Part shown: piece by piece, positions 35,679-44,184 of the stretch
How the letters are laid out: the number at the start of each line of letters is the position of its first letter
How positions within the stretch are numbered: the first letter of the stretch is position 1
Source of the DNA: Romboutsia lituseburensis
GTDB lineage: Bacteria; Bacillota; Clostridia; Peptostreptococcales; Peptostreptococcaceae
Direction: 5' to 3'
Length of the DNA stretch: 64,000 bases
NCBI RefSeq assembly: GCF_024723825.1
Contig: NZ_JANQBQ010000001.1
Span: 372,001-436,000 of the forward strand
Notes under the pieces: model-generated
Database searches by the model: none
The model's input: the letters and a program-made list of their open reading frames with translations, nothing else
Told to the model about the DNA's origin: nothing
Program-made: the position numbers and the translations under genes

Positions 35679-35728
35679 ATAATGAAAAATACAGTACAAA
35701 TAATTTATTGTACTGTATTTTTCATTAT
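35679..35728 (+). terminator. Long terminator of the DUF3786 gene
   Basis: 21-bp perfect arms beginning ATAATGAAAAATACAGTACAA. Its core ACAGTAC/GTACTGT is also in the terminators at 34891 and, in part, 62969. Confidence 0.85.
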
Positions 35729-35976
35729 AGTAAGTTTGTTTATCAAATATCTACGACGTTTATTTTAATTAAAATCGTACTTAAAATCTTATCTAACTAT
35801 AAATAATTGTAATATAATTGTTTCACAGAGACTTTGGTTAAAATGATATAATATAAAATGGAATATACTTGATGAATTTAATTTTTATTTGAAGGATATA
35901 ATTTCATTTAAAGAAACAATTATCTAAATATAGAAGTAATATTGTTATAAATATAATTTAAGAAAGGAACGATGTT
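35729..35976. other. Intergenic stretch, nothing assigned
   Basis: About 250 bases of A/T-rich sequence between the DUF3786 terminator and the next gene. I see no open frame with a ribosome site and no clear structured RNA. Confidence 0.5.
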
Positions 35977-36432
35977 ATGGAATTAATATTGGGAATTGGT
36001 TTATTAACTTTATTTGGACGAAAAATTTTTAAAGTTATGACAAATAGTGTAATTTTTTTACTTATAATAGTTGTATCTTTATTTTTAACATTTGCGTATG
36101 ATATATCATTTATAATAAGTTTATCGATATGTGTTATTATAAAATATGGTATTCTAGATTTTTTTAAAGATACAAAAAATTCTAGTAAAACATTAATTAT
36201 ATCTAAAAATAGGTTTAAGTATGGACATGTTCAAAAGCTAGTGAGCGTTCTGATAAATTGGAATTTTACATTATTTGTATTATTATGTTACGGTTTTTCA
36301 ATTAATGAATTGATTAATTTTAAATTTTACGATAACTCATTAGAAGCTATTTCGTTTTCTATTGTCATAATAGTTACAGTAAAGATATGTAGAAAGATAT
36401 TAGAAATGGTGATGCTAAAAATGCATTATTAA
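35977..36432 (+). CDS. Small membrane protein, unknown
   Basis: A 151-residue hydrophobic protein with about four membrane segments (roughly residues 2-14, 22-55, 88-106 and 123-140) and a Lys/Asn-rich cytoplasmic loop (FKDTKNSSKTL). AAGGAACG lies about seven bases before ATG 35977. I recognise no family. The next small gene follows after 53 bases and may be in the same transcript. Confidence 0.6.
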   Translation: MELILGIGLLTLFGRKIFKVMTNSVIFLLIIVVSLFLTFAYDISFIISLSICVIIKYGILDFFKDTKNSSKTLIISKNRFKYGHVQKLVSVLINWNFTLFVLLCYGFSINELINFKFYDNSLEAISFSIVIIVTVKICRKILEMVMLKMHY

Positions 36433-36485
36433 ATTTTATAATAATTGCTTATTACAAAATTTAAATACTAAAGGGGGAATACTTT

Positions 36486-36719
36486 ATGAAAAAAGGGTTT
36501 TATATTGAGATATATAATATAGATACATATCCAACAGAAAGTCAAATAAGAGAAACTATTATAAATGATCAAGGTATAAACAATGTAGAATTTATTGACA
36601 ATGTATCTTTTTTAGGTAAAAACAAATCAATCATCTTTAAACTAAAAGATGGAACATATGAGGTTGAAGTTAGAAAAATTCGTTTTTGGTATGTTTTATA
36701 TTGTAGAGAAATTAATTAG
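36486..36719 (+). CDS. Conserved-looking 77-residue protein, unknown
   Basis: A small soluble protein with a beta-rich pattern, KKGFYIEIYNIDTYPTESQI and SIIFKLKDGTYEVEVRKIRF. AAAGGGGGA precedes ATG 36486. No family recognised. Position suggests co-transcription with the membrane protein before it. Confidence 0.55.
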   Translation: MKKGFYIEIYNIDTYPTESQIRETIINDQGINNVEFIDNVSFLGKNKSIIFKLKDGTYEVEVRKIRFWYVLYCREIN

Positions 36720-36755
36720 GTATAAACACTAATAAATGGTAAAGAACTTGAAAAC

Positions 36756-36787
36756 ATACAATAATTAATATATATTAATTATTGTAT
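36756..36787. repeat. 32-base perfect palindrome
   Basis: Arms ATACAATAATTAATAT and its exact complement, no loop spacer and no T tract on the + strand. It may end the upstream transcript or be an A/T-rich operator. Confidence 0.5.
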
Positions 36788-36827
36788 ACATAGTTTAAAT
36801 ATATAAATTTAACATAGGAGATAAAGT

Positions 36828-37283
36828 ATGAAATTAGCACAAGCTCTTTTAATAAGATCTGACTATCAAAATAAAATATATGAGTTGAAAAATCGTATAA
36901 CTAGTAATGCTAAGGTTCAAGAAGGTGAAATGGTTTCTGAAAATCCAATAGAGCTATTAAATGAATTAAAATCAATACTTAAAGAATTAGAGGCGTTAAT
37001 AAAAAGGATAAATAAAACAAATAATGAAACTAAATTTGAAGAAAATACAACATTGGCTGATGCAATTTGTACTAGAGATAATATAAAAAGAAAAAGAAAT
37101 ATATTAGTATCTATAATAGAAGAAGCTAGTATAAGAATAGATAGATATAGTCAATCAGAAGTAAAATTTATATCTACAATAAATGTATCTGAGCTACAGA
37201 AAGAATGTGATGTACTTTCAAAAAAATATAGAGAATTAGATATGAAGATTCAAGAACAAAACTGGTTAACAGAATTAATGTAA
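36828..37283 (+). CDS. DIP1984-family (septicolysin-like) protein
   Basis: A 151-residue, highly helical cytoplasmic protein. KLAQALLIRSDYQNKIYELK at the start, NPIELLNELKSILKELEALI in the middle and the QNWLTELM end are typical of the DIP1984 family, once described as septicolysin-like. There is no signal peptide and no pore-forming feature visible, so a toxin role should not be assumed. AGGAG lies eight bases before the ATG. Confidence 0.72.
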   Translation: MKLAQALLIRSDYQNKIYELKNRITSNAKVQEGEMVSENPIELLNELKSILKELEALIKRINKTNNETKFEENTTLADAICTRDNIKRKRNILVSIIEEASIRIDRYSQSEVKFISTINVSELQKECDVLSKKYRELDMKIQEQNWLTELM

Positions 37284-37728
37284 TACAAAGTGAGTAGCCT
37301 ATCTAAAAGTGAACATTAAAAACCTTTGGAAATTAAGTTAAATTTCTAAAACTTGGACAGTATTAACGGTGATACAAAACTATTAAAATTTAGCCGAATA
37401 CAATTTAATTTAAATCCTAAAAGTATTTTTAGGTATAACAAGTGTACAATTTACAATTTACTACCAAATGTTAGTTTAGAATAGGTGAGGGTTTGGTGTT
37501 AAGGGGACAAGCTATCTTAAAATGAATTATTTTAAGATAGCTTTTTATATATATTCAATTACTATATTATTATAATAAATAATTTTAAATAAAAATAATA
37601 GGCGTTCCTGCATACTTAAATCAGATGTTATATGAGTAGCTACTGTTCTTGAATTAAGGATACTTACTAATTAGATTGTGAGATGACTATTTATACGTTC
37701 ATAAAATCATAGATTTATAAAACTACTC
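37284..37728. other. Intergenic stretch with possible gene remnants
   Basis: About 445 bases without an intact gene. The + strand between 37286 and 37480 has short frame pieces without a good start. The minus strand near 37600-37670 reads NSRTVATHITSDLSMQERL, which looks protein-like but is isolated. A strong terminator lies at 37509-37546. I cannot assign either piece. Confidence 0.35.
37509..37546 (+). terminator. Orphan terminator
   Basis: AAGCTATCTTAAAAT / ATTTTAAGATAGCTT plus a T tail, over 200 bases after the nearest + strand gene. It implies a transcript crossing 37284-37508. Confidence 0.8.
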
Positions 37729-37757
37729 TTGACATATAAACACGAGAGGACTACAAT
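37729..37757 (+). promoter_or_regulatory. Promoter of the arsR-type operon
   Basis: TTGACA (37729-37734) and TACAAT (37752-37757) with a 17-bp spacer. Confidence 0.8.
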
Positions 37758-37761
37758 TTAA

Positions 37762-37777
37762 TTAAGTAATTACTTAA
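37762..37777. promoter_or_regulatory. Palindromic operator, probable ArsR site
   Basis: TTAAGTAATTACTTAA, a perfect 16-base palindrome between the -10 and the start codon, over the likely transcription start. Well placed for autorepression by the ArsR protein that follows. Confidence 0.65.
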
Positions 37778-37794
37778 CTAGTTAAGAGGTGTAT

Positions 37795-38175
37795 ATGAAA
37801 GACATATTAAATGTATTTAAATCAATGGGTGATGAAACTAGGGTAAAAATACTGTTACTTCTAGCCCATAAAAACGTATGTGCAAAAGGAATAGCAAAAC
37901 ATGTTAACATATCAGAAGCTGCAGTTTCTCAACATATAAAGGTCCTAAAGCAAAATAATCTAATAACTGGATATAAAGATGGTTATTATGTTATATACCA
38001 TATAAACAAAGACTTATTTCAAAAATCTAAAGATTTTTTAGGATCTTTAATTAATGAAGATTTACAAGATTATAAAGAAAAATTTGATATACATGAATTT
38101 AATATATTAGATTGTAAAACAAATTGTAAATCTATGAAAAAATGTTGTAAAAAAAGATTAGAGGAGGAAAAATAA
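37795..38175 (+). CDS. ArsR-family regulator with Cys-rich tail
   Basis: A 126-residue winged-helix repressor. The HTH is AKHVNISEAAVSQHIKVLKQ, preceded by FKSMGDETRVKILLLL. The C-terminus carries DCKTNCKSMKKCCKKR, four Cys that could bind a metal or sense thiols. ATG 37795 is chosen because AAGAGG lies five bases upstream. The next gene, an iron-molybdenum-cofactor-binding-like protein, starts one base after its stop, so both probably respond to the same metal or redox cue. The operator at 37762-37777 suggests autorepression. Confidence 0.88.
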   Translation: MKDILNVFKSMGDETRVKILLLLAHKNVCAKGIAKHVNISEAAVSQHIKVLKQNNLITGYKDGYYVIYHINKDLFQKSKDFLGSLINEDLQDYKEKFDIHEFNILDCKTNCKSMKKCCKKRLEEEK

Positions 38176-38176
38176 G

Positions 38177-38548
38177 ATGAAAGTATGTATACCAGTACAA
38201 GAAAACAAAGGAATGGAAAGCGTTCCATTTAATCATTTTGGATCAGCTCCAATGTTTGTTATATGTGATTTAGATAATAATGAAGTTAGATCAATAGGAA
38301 ATGGTGATTTAGGACATGAACATGGAAAGTGTCAGCCAATAAAAGCTTTATCAGGTGAAACTGTTGATGCAGTTATAGTTGGTGGAATAGGGCAAGGGGC
38401 TATAATGAAATTAAACTCTATGGGAATAAAAGTTTATAGAGCTTGCGAAGGTAACGTATCATCAAATTTACAAATGCTAAAAGAAAATAAATTAAATGAG
38501 TTTCCTGCAAATCATTCTTGCAATCATGATGGCTGCTCTCATCATTAA
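38177..38548 (+). CDS. NifX/NifB-like dinitrogenase iron-molybdenum cofactor-binding domain protein
   Basis: A 123-residue protein of the PF02579 fold. KVCIPVQENKGMESVPFNHF at the start and DAVIVGGIGQGAIMKLNSMG in the middle are diagnostic. The C-terminus adds a metal-binding-looking tail, NHSCNHDGCSHH. In non-nitrogen-fixing anaerobes such proteins are small Fe-S or metal carriers of unclear client. AGGAGG precedes the start. Translational coupling to the Cys-rich ArsR regulator suggests metal homeostasis; no nif genes are nearby. Confidence 0.88.
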   Translation: MKVCIPVQENKGMESVPFNHFGSAPMFVICDLDNNEVRSIGNGDLGHEHGKCQPIKALSGETVDAVIVGGIGQGAIMKLNSMGIKVYRACEGNVSSNLQMLKENKLNEFPANHSCNHDGCSHH

Positions 38549-38553
38549 AATAA

Positions 38554-38588
38554 AAAAAGGAGTTGTAAATTTTTTACAACTCCTTTTT
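38554..38588 (+). terminator. Terminator of the arsR-nifX-like operon
   Basis: 16-bp stem, arms beginning AAAAAGGAGTTGTAAA, three-base loop, T tail. Confidence 0.9.
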
Positions 38589-38673
38589 AGTACAATAATA
38601 TACTATTTGAATTTAATAAATAGTATATTACTTTGAATAGAAATTGATGTATTAATACACTAATATACCAACT

Positions 38674-39567
38674 TTATCCTAATATTTTTATTTCTATATT
38701 TTTTCTCCCAAAGTTTACACATTCTTGCTCACTGTTCATAAATATATCTATTTTATTTCCTTTTATAGCACCACCACAGTCTTCAGCAATAAATACTTTA
38801 TCAAACATAGGTATATATACTTTAGTTCCATAAGGTATTACAGATGGATCAACAGCTATTGTACCCCACTTAGGTGTTGTTCCAGTAGCAGTTATAGTAT
38901 GCCCTGAATATGCACTTGCATTTACAGTTAAAGTTCTACCATTAGTTGATGAAGATGTATTTTCTTCATTAGAATTTGTATTAGATAAAGTATCTGAACT
39001 TTGATTAGATGATACATTAGAAACAATAGTATTATTTTTAACTGTATTTTGTGCATCTAAAGCCTTTTGTTTTTCTTCTTTTATCTTTTGAGATTCAGTG
39101 AATATATGTTCTGAAGATACCCAACCAAATTCTTCTGTCTTTTTATTTTCTAACTTTATTTTAAACCAGTTATTTTCTGTTTCTAATATTTCTATAGCTT
39201 TTCCTTTTTCTAAAGATCCTATCTTATCATTCTCAGTAGAAGGTCCTTTTCTTATATTTAACTTGCTAGCAGTTACGCTACCTTTTTCCTTAACTGTAAA
39301 GTCTGAGCTTACCCAACCTTCTTTTTGTTCTGAAAGTTTAATTTTGCTCCATCCATCTTTAGTTTCTAATATTTCTATTACACTACCTTTTTGTAAAGAA
39401 CCTACAGTTTCATATTGTATAGAAGGACCTTTCCTGACATTTAGACTATCAGCATTTACCATTTCGTTTTGTGCTGCATATATACTATTAGTAGTTGCGC
39501 AAAATCCACCTATCGTCAATCCTAAAGTTATTATTAATGATTTCCTCAATTTTTTATTCATACTCAT
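38674..39567 (-). CDS. Exported SH3b-SH3b-3D wall protein (YocH-like)
   Basis: A 297-residue secreted cell-wall protein. A signal peptide (SLIITLGLTIGGFCATTNSI YAA region, residues 10-32) is followed by two SH3b domains, each opening LNVRKGPS or LNIRKGPS and closing with GWVSSD or GWVSSE. A Ser/Asn-rich linker leads to a C-terminal 3D domain with VNASAYSGH, GTIAVDPSVIPYGTKVYIP and AEDCGGAIKGNKIDIF, the three Asp that name the fold. These proteins are putative lytic transglycosylases or hydrolases. GGAGGAG precedes the ATG. B. subtilis YocH, a 3D-domain protein, is WalR-controlled, and WalR-like boxes lie upstream here. Confidence 0.9.
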   Translation of the reverse strand: MSMNKKLRKSLIITLGLTIGGFCATTNSIYAAQNEMVNADSLNVRKGPSIQYETVGSLQKGSVIEILETKDGWSKIKLSEQKEGWVSSDFTVKEKGSVTASKLNIRKGPSTENDKIGSLEKGKAIEILETENNWFKIKLENKKTEEFGWVSSEHIFTESQKIKEEKQKALDAQNTVKNNTIVSNVSSNQSSDTLSNTNSNEENTSSSTNGRTLTVNASAYSGHTITATGTTPKWGTIAVDPSVIPYGTKVYIPMFDKVFIAEDCGGAIKGNKIDIFMNSEQECVNFGRKNIEIKILG

Positions 39568-39646
39568 ATAGTAATCTCCTCCAATTTTAAATCAAAATTA
39601 TATATTATTAACCGTTTAGTTTTTTATTAGTCATTTTTAAAAATTT

Positions 39647-39663
39647 TGTTACTTTTTTGTAAC
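39647..39663. promoter_or_regulatory. WalR-like box 1
   Basis: TGTTAC-TTTTT-TGTAAC fits the WalR consensus TGTWAH-N5-TGTWAH exactly on the + strand. It is 80 bases upstream of the wall-protein start. Confidence 0.5.
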
Positions 39664-39738
39664 TTGTTGAGCTTGTAATTAATCTTAATACATATTTTTG
39701 AGTTTGTAAACAGTAAATCTAAATAAAAATTTAAATTG

Positions 39739-39755
39739 GTAACAAAATAGTTACA
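39739..39755. promoter_or_regulatory. WalR-like box 2
   Basis: On the minus strand TGTAAC-TATTT-TGTTAC, again a full consensus match and in the direction of the wall-protein gene. Read on the + strand it is also close to a Pho box pair, so control of pst by PhoP/PhoB is an alternative. Confidence 0.5.
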
Positions 39756-39923
39756 ATTTAAATATGTGTAACAGTTGAAATTTCAAGGATAGATAAGTGT
39801 ATAAAAATTATACTGTAAATTTATTACAAATCCAGTAAAATACACGTTTTTTTGCAAATGAAGAGTTAACTCATACTTAAGTAAGCTGTAAAATATACAT
39901 GAAAAAGTAATAAATTTAAACTA

Positions 39924-39959
39924 AAAAAGTAACAAATTTTAAAAAGTTTGTTACTTTTT
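39924..39959 (+). terminator. Orphan hairpin before pstS
   Basis: AAAAAGTAACAAA (39924-39936) pairs with TTTGTTACTTTTT (39947-39959). No gene ends nearby; it may end an unseen transcript or attenuate a long pst leader. Confidence 0.6.
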
Positions 39960-39975
39960 ATTTTGTAACTATTTA

Positions 39976-40036
39976 TTTAAGTAGTATTTATATAAATTTT
40001 ACTTTATTAATAAAATTAGTGCAGTAGTGGCATAAT
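39976..40036 (+). promoter_or_regulatory. Degenerate 11-bp-spaced T-rich hexamers and -10 before pstS
   Basis: TTTAAG (39976), TTTATA (39987) and TTTACT (39998) start 11 bp apart, the period of Pho boxes, and CATAAT at 40031 could be the -10. The hexamers are poor matches, so this is weak. Confidence 0.25.
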
Positions 40037-40074
40037 AAAACAAATTGAAATTTAAACTATGATGGAGGATTAAC

Positions 40075-40899
40075 ATGAAAAGTAAAAAGTTATTAGTTGT
40101 ATTTTTTAACATATTGTTAGTACTTACAATGGCAGTAGGGTGTGGAAAATCTAAAGAGCAGGTAGGTAGCAATGTAACTATATCTGGATCAACTTCAGTA
40201 GGTCCACTTATAGAGAAAGAGGCAGAGTCTTTTAAAAAGTCAAATAGTGATATAAGTGTAGAAGTAAATCAACTTGGATCGTCGGCAGGAATAAAGGATG
40301 CTATAAATGGAACAGTACAAGTAGGAATGTCATCTCGTGACTTAAAAGAAGAAGAAAAAAATGCTGGACTTAAAGAAGTAGAAATAGCTTATGATGGTAT
40401 ATCAGTTATAACTAATAAAGCAAATGCTGTTAATAACCTTACAATAGCTCAAATAAAAGACATATATACTGGAAAAATAATAAACTGGAAAGATATCGGA
40501 GGAAAAGATGCTCCAATAGTTGTAGTAAGTAGAGAAGATGGATCAGGAACTCGTGATGCATTTCAAGAAATAGTTGGTTATAAATCAGAAGAACTTACTA
40601 AAGATGCTCAAATAGGAGATGGCTCAGGTAACATAAAATCTACTGTAACAACTAATGAAAATGCAGTAGGATTTATATCATTTGAGTATATAGATGATAG
40701 CATAAATTCTTTAAATGTAGATAGTATAGAGCCTAATGCAAAAAATGTATTAGATGGAAAGTATAAAATTTCAAGACCATTTTTACTAGTATATAAAGAA
40801 GATAAAGGAACTGAACAATCTAAAAAATTCATAGATTTTATATTAAGTGAAGAGGGACAAAAAATAGTTGAAGAAAATGGTCTAATAAAAATAAAATAA
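40075..40899 (+). CDS. pstS: Phosphate-binding lipoprotein
   Basis: High-affinity phosphate receptor, 274 residues. Lipoprotein signal LLVLTMAVGC with Cys about residue 23. The phosphate loops are ISGSTSVGPL and SREDGSGTRDAF, which wrap the anion, plus VGMSSRDLKEEE. It starts the pst operon and is separated from pstC by a strong hairpin, which should leave binding protein in excess over the membrane complex. Works with PstC, PstA and PstB encoded next. Confidence 0.95.
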   Translation: MKSKKLLVVFFNILLVLTMAVGCGKSKEQVGSNVTISGSTSVGPLIEKEAESFKKSNSDISVEVNQLGSSAGIKDAINGTVQVGMSSRDLKEEEKNAGLKEVEIAYDGISVITNKANAVNNLTIAQIKDIYTGKIINWKDIGGKDAPIVVVSREDGSGTRDAFQEIVGYKSEELTKDAQIGDGSGNIKSTVTTNENAVGFISFEYIDDSINSLNVDSIEPNAKNVLDGKYKISRPFLLVYKEDKGTEQSKKFIDFILSEEGQKIVEENGLIKIK

Positions 40900-40911
40900 T
40901 TCATTTAGATC

Positions 40912-40949
40912 AAAAAATCTCTCTCTTTATATAGGCAGAGAGATTTTTT
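40912..40949 (+). terminator. Attenuating terminator between pstS and pstC
   Basis: 13-bp stem AAAAAATCTCTCT / AGAGAGATTTTTT with a T run. Read-through must supply pstCAB-phoU, since no clear second promoter is visible. Confidence 0.82.
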
Positions 40950-40966
40950 GTTTGGAGGTTATCATC

Positions 40967-41875
40967 ATGGAAGGGAATAATCAATTAACCAACTCTAAAG
41001 ATAGTAGTAATAAAAATAAATATATAGTTGAATTTATAACAGAAAAAATATTTTTAATTAGTGCCTTAGTTGCTGTACTTAGTTTACTTTTAATTATAGG
41101 ATTTGTGTTTTATAAAGGTTTAACACCTTTTATTGTAAAAGGATATTCTTTGTCTGAGTTTTTATTTGGAACAGAGTGGATCCCAAGTAATGACAAATTT
41201 GGGATACTACCTATGATATTAGGCTCTCTATATGCAACTATAGGTTCTCTTATAATAGGTGCACCTATAGGAATACTAACAGCAACGTTTATAGTAGAGG
41301 TAGCACCGAAAAAGATTAGTAAATTTATTTCACCAGCTGTTGAACTATTAGCAGGTATTCCGTCAGTGTTATATGGAGTTTTTGGAGTTACATTTATTGT
41401 TCCTAATATACAAAAGATTTTTAAATTGCCAAAAGGACAAAGTTTATTCGCAGTAATAGTTGTATTGTCAGTAATGATGCTGCCAACCATAATTACTATT
41501 TCAGAAACTGCTATCAAGGCAGTTCCAAAGGTATATAAAGAAGGTTCACTAGCACTTGGAGCATCAAAGACAGAAACAACTTTTAAAGTGATACTTCCAG
41601 CCGCAAAGTCAGGGATATTAGCGGCAGTTGTACTTGGTGTTGGTCGAGCGATAGGAGAAACAATGGCCGTAATATTAGTAGCAGGGAATTCACCTATAAT
41701 ACCTAAATCTATTATGGATAGTGTAAGATTGCTTACAACAAATATAGCACTAGAAATGGGATATGCATTTGGAACACACCAAGAAATGTTATTTGCAACA
41801 GGTGTTGTTTTATTCATGTTTATATTAATACTAAATTTAATATTAACTAAAATCTCAAATAAGGCAGGAAAATAA
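40967..41875 (+). CDS. pstC: Phosphate ABC permease subunit
   Basis: A 302-residue membrane permease with six segments. The ATPase-contact loop is EGSLALGASKTETTFKVILP and another family motif is LLAGIPSVLYG. ATG 40967 is chosen because GGAGG lies nine bases upstream; the upstream TTG overlaps the ribosome site. One base separates the stop from pstA. Confidence 0.95.
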   Translation: MEGNNQLTNSKDSSNKNKYIVEFITEKIFLISALVAVLSLLLIIGFVFYKGLTPFIVKGYSLSEFLFGTEWIPSNDKFGILPMILGSLYATIGSLIIGAPIGILTATFIVEVAPKKISKFISPAVELLAGIPSVLYGVFGVTFIVPNIQKIFKLPKGQSLFAVIVVLSVMMLPTIITISETAIKAVPKVYKEGSLALGASKTETTFKVILPAAKSGILAAVVLGVGRAIGETMAVILVAGNSPIIPKSIMDSVRLLTTNIALEMGYAFGTHQEMLFATGVVLFMFILILNLILTKISNKAGK

Positions 41876-41876
41876 T

Positions 41877-42701
41877 ATGAGAAAAATTAAAGAGACTATT
41901 TTAAATTTATTAGTATGGCTATGTGCAGTATTTACAGTAGCGATACTAGTTACAATAGTAGGATTTATATTTATAAATGGAATAGGTTTGATAACACCAA
42001 CGTTTTTATTTAGTGATTACTCAGCTAATGGTCAAGGTGGAATTTTGCCTATGATCGTAGCTACTTTATATACAATAGTTTTGTCTATATTTATAGCAAC
42101 TCCTATAGGCGTATTAGCTGCAGTGTATTTACAAGAGTACGCTAAACAAGGTAAAGTAGTAAAAATAATAAGATTTGCAACAGAAAGTTTAGCAGGAATA
42201 CCATCAATAGTATATGGACTGTTTGGAGGAATATTTTTTGTAGTAGTACTAGGACTTAATTACTCTATAATATCAGGGGCATTGACTGTTTCAATAATAA
42301 TACTACCATTAATAATACGTACAACAGAAGAATCATTGAAAACAGTTCCCAAAAGTTATAGAGAAGCATCACTGGGGCTTGGAGCTACTAAATTTCAAAC
42401 ACTATATAAGGTAATAGTTCCAAGTGCTACGCCAGGAATACTTTCTGGACTTATATTATCAATAGGAAGAGTAATAGGAGAATCAGCAGCAATTTTACTT
42501 ACAGCTGGGACAGTAGCGAAAATGCCAATGAGTATATTTGAAAGTGCAAGAACATTAACAGTTCAAGCCTATTTAGTAACAAAAGAAAAAGGAAATATAC
42601 AAGAAGCGGCAGCAATAGGTATTGTTTTGATAGTTATAATATTAATTTTAAATATTTTAGCTAAATTAATAACTAAGAAATTTAATAAAGCTAATTATTA
42701 A
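41877..42701 (+). CDS. pstA: Phosphate ABC permease subunit
   Basis: A 274-residue partner of PstC with six membrane segments. SLAGIPSIVYGLFGGIFF and EASLGLGATKFQTLYKVIVP are the matching family motifs. It follows pstC with a one-base gap and is followed after 12 bases by pstB, confirming a single transport operon. Confidence 0.95.
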   Translation: MRKIKETILNLLVWLCAVFTVAILVTIVGFIFINGIGLITPTFLFSDYSANGQGGILPMIVATLYTIVLSIFIATPIGVLAAVYLQEYAKQGKVVKIIRFATESLAGIPSIVYGLFGGIFFVVVLGLNYSIISGALTVSIIILPLIIRTTEESLKTVPKSYREASLGLGATKFQTLYKVIVPSATPGILSGLILSIGRVIGESAAILLTAGTVAKMPMSIFESARTLTVQAYLVTKEKGNIQEAAAIGIVLIVIILILNILAKLITKKFNKANY

Positions 42702-42713
42702 AAGAGGTGCGAT

Positions 42714-43463
42714 ATGTCCAAAATTAGTGTTAAAAATTTAGAATTATATTACGGTGACAATAAAGCTTTAAAGGGGATAGATATAGATATAGATGAAAAT
42801 GAGGTAACAGCATTTATAGGCCCATCAGGATGTGGAAAATCTACATTTTTAAGGACATTAAATAGAATGAATGATTTAATAGATAATGTAAAGATAAAAG
42901 GTGAGATAAAGATTGATGGAGATGACATTTACAAAAGTGATGATGTTATAAAGCTTAGAACTAAAGTAGGAATGGTATTTCAAAAACCAAACCCGTTTCC
43001 AATGAGTATATATGATAATGTAGCATATGGGCCTAAGGTGCATGGCATAAAAGATAAAACTACATTGGACAAAATCGTACAAGAAAGTTTAGAAGATGCA
43101 GCTATATGGAATGAAGTCAAAGATAGATTAAAAACATCAGCTCTTGGATTATCAGGAGGTCAACAACAACGTATATGTATAGCTAGAGCTATAGCTATGA
43201 AACCAGAAGTGATACTTATGGATGAACCAACATCAGCACTTGATCCAATATCAACATTAAAAGTAGAAGAACTTATACAAGAGATGAAGGGTAAATACAC
43301 GATTGTTATAGTAACTCATAACATGCAACAAGCAGCACGTATCTCTGATAAAACAGCGTTTTTTTTAAGCGGAGAATTAGTTGAATTTGATGATACTAAA
43401 ACCATATTTACAAACCCTAAAGATTCTAGAACAGAAGACTATATAACAGGGCGATTTGGCTAA
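42714..43463 (+). CDS. pstB: Phosphate ABC transporter ATPase
   Basis: A 249-residue ATPase driving phosphate import. Walker [20 protein letters not shown], signature [15 protein letters not shown], Walker [16 protein letters not shown] and H loop VIVTHNM are intact. The RMND segment after Walker A and the end [11 protein letters not shown] are typical of PstB. Confidence 0.96.
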   Translation: MSKISVKNLELYYGDNKALKGIDIDIDENEVTAFIGPSGCGKSTFLRTLNRMNDLIDNVKIKGEIKIDGDDIYKSDDVIKLRTKVGMVFQKPNPFPMSIYDNVAYGPKVHGIKDKTTLDKIVQESLEDAAIWNEVKDRLKTSALGLSGGQQQRICIARAIAMKPEVILMDEPTSALDPISTLKVEELIQEMKGKYTIVIVTHNMQQAARISDKTAFFLSGELVEFDDTKTIFTNPKDSRTEDYITGRFG

Positions 43464-43490
43464 GATTAAATTGAATAAGGAGGTAAAAAT

Positions 43491-44144
43491 GTGAGTTTAA
43501 ACAATTTAGATGTAAACATAAATGAATTAATAGATATGACATGTGAAATGATGGATAAGTGTGAAAATATAGTGTCAAAATCAGTAGATGCTATGGTATC
43601 AAAAGATTTAGAGGCCTCTAAAGATATTTTGATTCTAGATGATGAAATAGACGATTTAAGAGAATATATAAGAGAAAAAAGTATTGAACTAATGGCACTT
43701 AAACAACCTTTAGCAAAAGATTTAAGAATAATCTATGCACTAGGATCTATATCTATGGAGCTTGAAAGAGTTGGAGATTATGCTGTAAATATAGCTATGG
43801 AAACTATAAAAATAGGAACTGAGGAGCATGTAGAAAAGCTTATAGATATTCCTAAGATGAAGGATGTAACTATAGGAATGTTAAAAAGTGCGAAGAATGC
43901 TTTAAAGAATAATGATCCGAAGCTAGCCCATAAAACCGGATTACAAGATGATGTGGTAGATGAATTATATAGTGCAGTTCATATAGACGCCTTAAGCGCG
44001 ATGCACAAAAATAAACATAATATAAATCAAGGAGTGAAGCTTTTATTTGTAGGTCGATATCTAGAAAGAATAGGTGATCATATTACAAATATATGTGAAT
44101 TTGTAATATATGCAATAAATGGAAAAATGATAGAGATAGATTAA
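43491..44144 (+). CDS. phoU: Phosphate uptake regulator
   Basis: A 217-residue helical-bundle protein with two PhoU repeats, each with the metal-binding motif: ELERVGDYAVNIA in the first and YLERIGDHITNICE in the second. It links the Pst complex to the phosphate sensor kinase and keeps uptake in check. GTG 43491 is the start, six bases after AAGGAGG; the ATG two bases before it runs at once into TGA. No phoB/phoR genes follow. Confidence 0.94.
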   Translation: MSLNNLDVNINELIDMTCEMMDKCENIVSKSVDAMVSKDLEASKDILILDDEIDDLREYIREKSIELMALKQPLAKDLRIIYALGSISMELERVGDYAVNIAMETIKIGTEEHVEKLIDIPKMKDVTIGMLKSAKNALKNNDPKLAHKTGLQDDVVDELYSAVHIDALSAMHKNKHNINQGVKLLFVGRYLERIGDHITNICEFVIYAINGKMIEID

Positions 44145-44184
44145 CTACTGATATAGTAAGTAGTTAATCTATATAAATAGAAAA

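Noticed and set aside
36828-37283. Septicolysin-like naming suggesting a toxin
   Set aside because: The protein is short, helical and has no signal peptide; the family name is historical and gives no evidence of pore formation.
38177-38548. Nitrogen fixation gene
   Set aside because: Only the small cofactor-binding domain is present; no nifHDK or nifB core is linked.
39568-40074. Cyclic-di-AMP riboswitch before the wall-protein gene
   Set aside because: I could not fit the conserved multi-stem pattern; only simple TGTAAC repeats and one hairpin are present.
41110-41817. Long minus-strand open frame opposite pstC
   Set aside because: It is a shadow of pstC with no ribosome site and low-complexity composition.
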